Assembly (NCBI GenBank): GCA_947625175.1
Contig: CANQNI010000066.1
Location: 1 to 8,160, forward strand
Direction of reading: 5' to 3'
DNA length: 8,160 bases
Origin: an uncultured Eubacteriaceae bacterium
GTDB taxonomy: Bacteria; Bacillota; Clostridia; Eubacteriales; Eubacteriaceae
Shown here: positions 5,169-8,160 of the stretch, piece by piece
Numbering within the stretch: position 1 is the stretch's first letter
Layout of the letters: each line of letters starts with the position of its first letter
The notes under the pieces: model-generated
Databases searched by the model: none
What the model was told of the DNA's origin: nothing
What the model saw: only the letters and a program-made list of their open reading frames with translations
Position numbers and translations under genes: made by a program

Positions 5169-7204
5169 TGAAAGTAGCGCATATATTTGTAAAACAAAAG
5201 AATCAAAGAATTGATAAACCATATAGTTATTATGTTAAAAATGAAGCTGAAATAGGACAAAGAGTGATTGTTCCGTTTGGAAAAGGAAATAGATTACTTG
5301 AAGGTATCATAACTGAAATAAAAGAAAAAGATCAAAATCAAAAATTAAAAGAGGTTATTGGCTATATTGATGATACTAGTCTTATCTCTTTAAATCAGCT
5401 AAAGCTCTGTAATTATTTAAAAGAAAATACTTTTAGTCTGTTCTATAACTCATTAAATAATTTCACTGCTCCTATTAAGGTTAAAAAAAATAGTAAAGGC
5501 CAATTTAAAACTTATAAACCTAAACCAGATTATTTAATCTCCCTAATTCAAATAAAGCCAGTAAGAGGAATTATTCAAAATGCTGTAATTGAAGCATTAA
5601 AAGAAAAATCTTTAAGTTTTAAAGAATTGAAAGAAATAGTTCCAAAAGTCAGTTTAAAAACTTTAATTAGGCTTAAGGAATTAGAAATAATTGATTATGA
5701 AGAAATAAAAGAAGAAGTTTCTGATGATAAAAATTTAAAAAAAACTGAATTAAAAAAAGAATTTATTAAATTAAATGACTTGAAACTTTTTACTGATTTA
5801 ATTCTAAATAATTTCAATAATCAGGAACAAATACTTATAATTTTCCCGAATAATTTTTTGGCCTTAAGATTTTATAAATATTTAAATCAAAGAATTGATT
5901 GTAGTTTTTACGATCCAAATTTTAACACAGAAGAAAATTATTTATTTTATAAAAAAGTTCTGAATGGATCAATAAAAATTATAATTTCTACTTATAAAGG
6001 GTTATTTTTAAATTTTCATTCTCTTAGAGCAATCTATTTAACCTTTACCGGGGATGAAAATTATTATGCTAATGAGGCTAATCATTTTAATGTAATTGAA
6101 ACAGCTGAAAAATTAGCTGAAATTGAAAATATTCCTATCTATTTTATTGATTTTATTGATTCTGTTATTTCTAACTATAACCTAGATAATCAAAACTGGA
6201 AGTTAGGAAGAAATGAAATTTCCAGTGAATTTATTGATATTAATATAGATCATATAGATCTTATAGATGAGAATAAATCAGTTTTCTCCAAAAGTTTATT
6301 AAATTCTATTAAGGAAAATTTTAAAAATAATAAAAAGACAGTACTAGTAATGAACCGAAAAGGATATTTCAATTACTATAACTGTTCAAAATGTCATGAA
6401 CCAATCTTATGTCCACGTTGTGGGAGTCTATTAAGGAGTGTTAAATCCGGTAAAGAAGTAGAGTGTCGATTATGTGGTTTTACTGGAAAATTCCCAGATG
6501 AATGTTCTATTTGTGGAAATAATAATTTTAATCAGATTCAATTTGGAATTGATCGGGTTTTAGAAGAAGTTAGTAAAATTGTTCCAGACGCTAAGATTTC
6601 GCCATATTTAAGTAATTATCAAGGTGATCTTAATAATGCTGATATTATTGTTGGAACAAGTCAACTTCTTTATACCTCTAAAATAAATAATGTTGCTACA
6701 TTAGGTGTAGTCTTAATTGATATTGATTTAAATTATCCTGACTATCGTTCTCCTGAAGCTGCTTATCGATTTTATTCTTCATTATTTCAACGATATTTTG
6801 ATTCGAAAATTATTATACAAACTCAGTATTTTGAAAATCCATTTCTTAATGCATTAAAAGGAGATTCGAAAAAATTTTTTCAAGAACAACAAGAATATCG
6901 AAAATTAGCAGGCGTCCCACCTTATTCTGATTTATATATGATAACTTTAACCGCCAAAAATATAAAATTAGTTAATCAGGATATTAAAATTTTCCGAGAT
7001 AGACTTCTTAGCTTTGATAAAAGCATTGAAGTTCTAAAGGCCCATGCCTTAAGAAGAATAAAAAATGTTTCTCAAAAAAGATTTTTAATAAAAAATAAAT
7101 CTGGTACTCTAAGAAAAACATTAAAAAAAATGTATGACACTGGAGAAATAGAAAGTTTAAATTCTAGAGTTTCAATACTGGTGAATCCGTCTAGTATTCT
7201 ATAA
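5168..7204 (+). CDS. priA: PriA-like primosomal protein N' with erased helicase motifs
   Basis: PriA recognises abandoned replication forks and recruits the primosome. The 678 residues are shorter than typical PriA (about 730-800). The N-terminal DNA-binding domain (about 1-105) is clear: DKPYSYYV, GQRVIVPFGKGNRLLEG. A winged-helix-like segment follows (about 135-180). The zinc region keeps all eight cysteines as four CxxC pairs at 406/409, 415/418, 433/436 and 446/449, and the C-terminal part keeps AGVPPYSDL (581-589). The ATPase motifs are gone. No GxGKT occurs around 199-215, and the DEEH position aligns without gaps to TFTG (292-295). Motif V reads GTSQLLYTSKINN (496-508) instead of GTQMIAKGHDFP, and motif VI SSLFQRYFDS (537-546) replaces QVAGRAGR. 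The frame is intact and ordinary in base composition, so this is not a pseudogene. Actinobacterial PriA shows the same kind of loss. A non-helicase scaffold or loader role is my inference. Confidence 0.9.
   Translation: MKVAHIFVKQKNQRIDKPYSYYVKNEAEIGQRVIVPFGKGNRLLEGIITEIKEKDQNQKLKEVIGYIDDTSLISLNQLKLCNYLKENTFSLFYNSLNNFTAPIKVKKNSKGQFKTYKPKPDYLISLIQIKPVRGIIQNAVIEALKEKSLSFKELKEIVPKVSLKTLIRLKELEIIDYEEIKEEVSDDKNLKKTELKKEFIKLNDLKLFTDLILNNFNNQEQILIIFPNNFLALRFYKYLNQRIDCSFYDPNFNTEENYLFYKKVLNGSIKIIISTYKGLFLNFHSLRAIYLTFTGDENYYANEANHFNVIETAEKLAEIENIPIYFIDFIDSVISNYNLDNQNWKLGRNEISSEFIDINIDHIDLIDENKSVFSKSLLNSIKENFKNNKKTVLVMNRKGYFNYYNCSKCHEPILCPRCGSLLRSVKSGKEVECRLCGFTGKFPDECSICGNNNFNQIQFGIDRVLEEVSKIVPDAKISPYLSNYQGDLNNADIIVGTSQLLYTSKINNVATLGVVLIDIDLNYPDYRSPEAAYRFYSSLFQRYFDSKIIIQTQYFENPFLNALKGDSKKFFQEQQEYRKLAGVPPYSDLYMITLTAKNIKLVNQDIKIFRDRLLSFDKSIEVLKAHALRRIKNVSQKRFLIKNKSGTLRKTLKKMYDTGEIESLNSRVSILVNPSSIL
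6245..6271 (+). repeat. Three imperfect 9-bp tandem units inside priA
   Basis: The units are ATAGATCAT, ATAGATCTT and ATAGATGAG, in frame, encoding IDH-IDL-IDE (residues about 360-368). They lie between the degenerate first helicase lobe and the zinc region, where low-complexity acidic sequence may be tolerated. This is a short coding repeat of little certain meaning. Confidence 0.5.
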
Positions 7205-7208
7205 GGAG
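7203..7208 (+). promoter_or_regulatory. Shine-Dalgarno site deciding the TTG start of def
   Basis: AAGGAG overlaps the priA stop codon (TAAGGAG) and lies 5 bases before TTG 7214. No in-frame ATG occurs near the family's conserved ALR..R start, so TTG is the start. Confidence 0.8.
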
Positions 7209-7213
7209 ATATT

Positions 7214-7717
7214 TTGGCATTAAGATTATTACGAACAGATAATGATCCCATTTTGAGAAAAACTTCAAAAGAGATTAAGAAAATAACACCTAAAATTAAA
7301 ACATTAGCACAGGATATGATAGAAACCTTAGACTTAAGTAATGGGCTAGGTTTAGCAGGTCCTCAAGTTGGTGTTTTAAGAAGAATTATTATAGTTAATA
7401 ATGTTCAACCTAATCCAGATAATGAAGAAGATGAAATTATTGAAACAATAGTTGCTATTAATCCTATTATATCTTATCAGGAAGGTGAAATAATAAAAGA
7501 AGAAGCTTGTTTAAGTTTTCCTGGTCAATTTGGGAAAGTCGCTAGACCTCAAAAAATTAAAGTTTCTTATACTGATTTAAATGGAGATAGAATAGAACGG
7601 GAATTCGAAGAAATGACAGCCCGTTGTTTTTGTCATGAAATAGATCATTTAGATGGTATTGTTTATTTAGATAGAGTTATTGAAGGAACTCTAAACATTG
7701 AAGAAGATGAAGAATAA
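7214..7717 (+). CDS. def: Peptide deformylase
   Basis: Def removes the N-formyl group from nascent proteins as they leave the ribosome, using a metal ion (Fe2+ in most bacteria). The 167 residues fit the type 1 length. Motif I is GLGLAGPQVG (44-53), with Gly where GxGLAAPQ is usual. Motif II is EACLSFPG (97-104), with Ala where EGCLS is usual; metal ligand C99 is intact. Motif III is CHEIDHLDG (140-148), with ligands H141 and H145 and catalytic E142. The Cys before HE is a common variant in Clostridia. The motif I and II changes are small and do not remove catalytic residues, so activity is expected. TTG is the start, with AAGGAG 5 bases upstream. The 3' end overlaps fmt by 11 bases, the classic def-fmt pairing of formyl removal and addition. 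Confidence 0.95.
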   Translation: MALRLLRTDNDPILRKTSKEIKKITPKIKTLAQDMIETLDLSNGLGLAGPQVGVLRRIIIVNNVQPNPDNEEDEIIETIVAINPIISYQEGEIIKEEACLSFPGQFGKVARPQKIKVSYTDLNGDRIEREFEEMTARCFCHEIDHLDGIVYLDRVIEGTLNIEEDEE

Positions 7718-8160
7718 AGTTATATTTATTGGTTCTTCCGAGTTTGCTGTTCCGGCTTTGGAAAAGTTAAATAAACAAAAGGATATAGAAATTCCTTTAG
7801 TAATTACTCAACCAGATAAACCAAATACTCGAGGAAATAAAGTGAAATTTCTTCCAGTCAAACAAAAAGCTCTAGATCTGGGTATTGAAGTTTTTCAACC
7901 TGATAAAATATCTTCTTTTGAAAGTCAGGTAAAATTAGAGGAATATCAACCTGATTTGTTTATTGTTGCTTCTTATGGACAAATTTTAAAACAAAATATT
8001 TTAGATATTCCTAAAAAAGGGACACTAAATATCCATGCTTCTCTATTGCCGAAATATAGAGGTGCAACTCCGTTACATTCGGCAATTATTAATGGAGATG
8101 ATAAATCAGGTGTATCAATAATGTTACTGGACGAGGGAATGGATACTGGTCCTATCCTTA
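7707..8160 (+). CDS. fmt: Methionyl-tRNA formyltransferase, 5' part
   Basis: Fmt transfers formyl from 10-formyltetrahydrofolate to Met-tRNA(fMet) for translation initiation. The frame runs from ATG 7707 to the window end, giving 151 residues of an expected 310 or so. It starts MKNKVIFIGSSEFAVPAL and has TQPDKPNTRG (34-43), then the catalytic region LNIHASLLPKYRGATP (107-122) with N108 and H110. LDEGMDTG (141-148) holds the third catalytic residue, D146. All three match the N106/H108/D144 triad of E. coli Fmt. The visible part is the Rossmann-like formyltransferase domain; the C-terminal tRNA-binding domain lies beyond the window. It overlaps def by 11 bases in a different frame. The upstream site is weak (GAAGAAG immediately before ATG), suggesting dependence on def translation. 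Confidence 0.95.
   Translation, partial: MKNKVIFIGSSEFAVPALEKLNKQKDIEIPLVITQPDKPNTRGNKVKFLPVKQKALDLGIEVFQPDKISSFESQVKLEEYQPDLFIVASYGQILKQNILDIPKKGTLNIHASLLPKYRGATPLHSAIINGDDKSGVSIMLLDEGMDTGPIL

Noticed and set aside
5168..7204. priA as a decaying pseudogene
   Set aside because: The frame has no stop or frameshift, all eight zinc cysteines and both terminal domains are kept, and the operon spacing and start signals are intact, which is not what decay looks like.

Overview
The window is A+T-rich (roughly 70% A+T by eye) bacterial chromosome, almost wholly coding. Its housekeeping genes resemble those of low-GC Gram-positive anaerobes (Bacillota, Clostridia/Halanaerobiia grade). The pointers are a full RqcH/NFACT protein, the yicC-gmk-rpoZ-priA-def-fmt gene order, strong AAGGAG ribosome binding sites, and frequent TTG/GTG starts. 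This placement is an inference from protein character and gene order; no rRNA is present to confirm it.

Layout. At 2-301 (+) is the 3' end of a left-handed beta-helix acetyltransferase. It converges on a two-gene minus-strand operon, and a perfect hairpin at 295-319 probably terminates both. The minus operon, read right to left, is rqcH (2567-813) followed by a one-base-overlapping ProXp-ala-type Ala-tRNA(Pro) deacylase (813-322). A 74-bp divergent intergenic region (2568-2641) separates rqcH from a tightly packed plus-strand operon: dapF, yicC, gmk, rpoZ, priA, def and fmt, the last cut by the window end. The plus-strand genes overlap or lie within 9 bp of each other, so co-transcription and translational coupling are likely.

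The genes are mostly information-processing ones. RqcH and ProXp-ala act on stalled ribosomes and mischarged tRNA. Def and Fmt handle the formyl group of initiator Met. YicC is an RNase family, omega is an RNA polymerase subunit, Gmk supplies GDP, and DapF makes meso-diaminopimelate for wall and lysine.

The main surprise is PriA. Its reading frame is intact and keeps all eight zinc-binding cysteines, but the helicase motifs (Walker A, DEEH box, motifs V and VI) have been erased. It therefore looks like a helicase-dead replication-restart scaffold, as is known for actinobacterial PriA. Two genes that sit in this cluster in Bacillus, remA (between yicC and gmk) and coaBC (between rpoZ and priA), are absent here. 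I saw no mobile element, CRISPR array, RNA gene or clearly novel multi-gene system.
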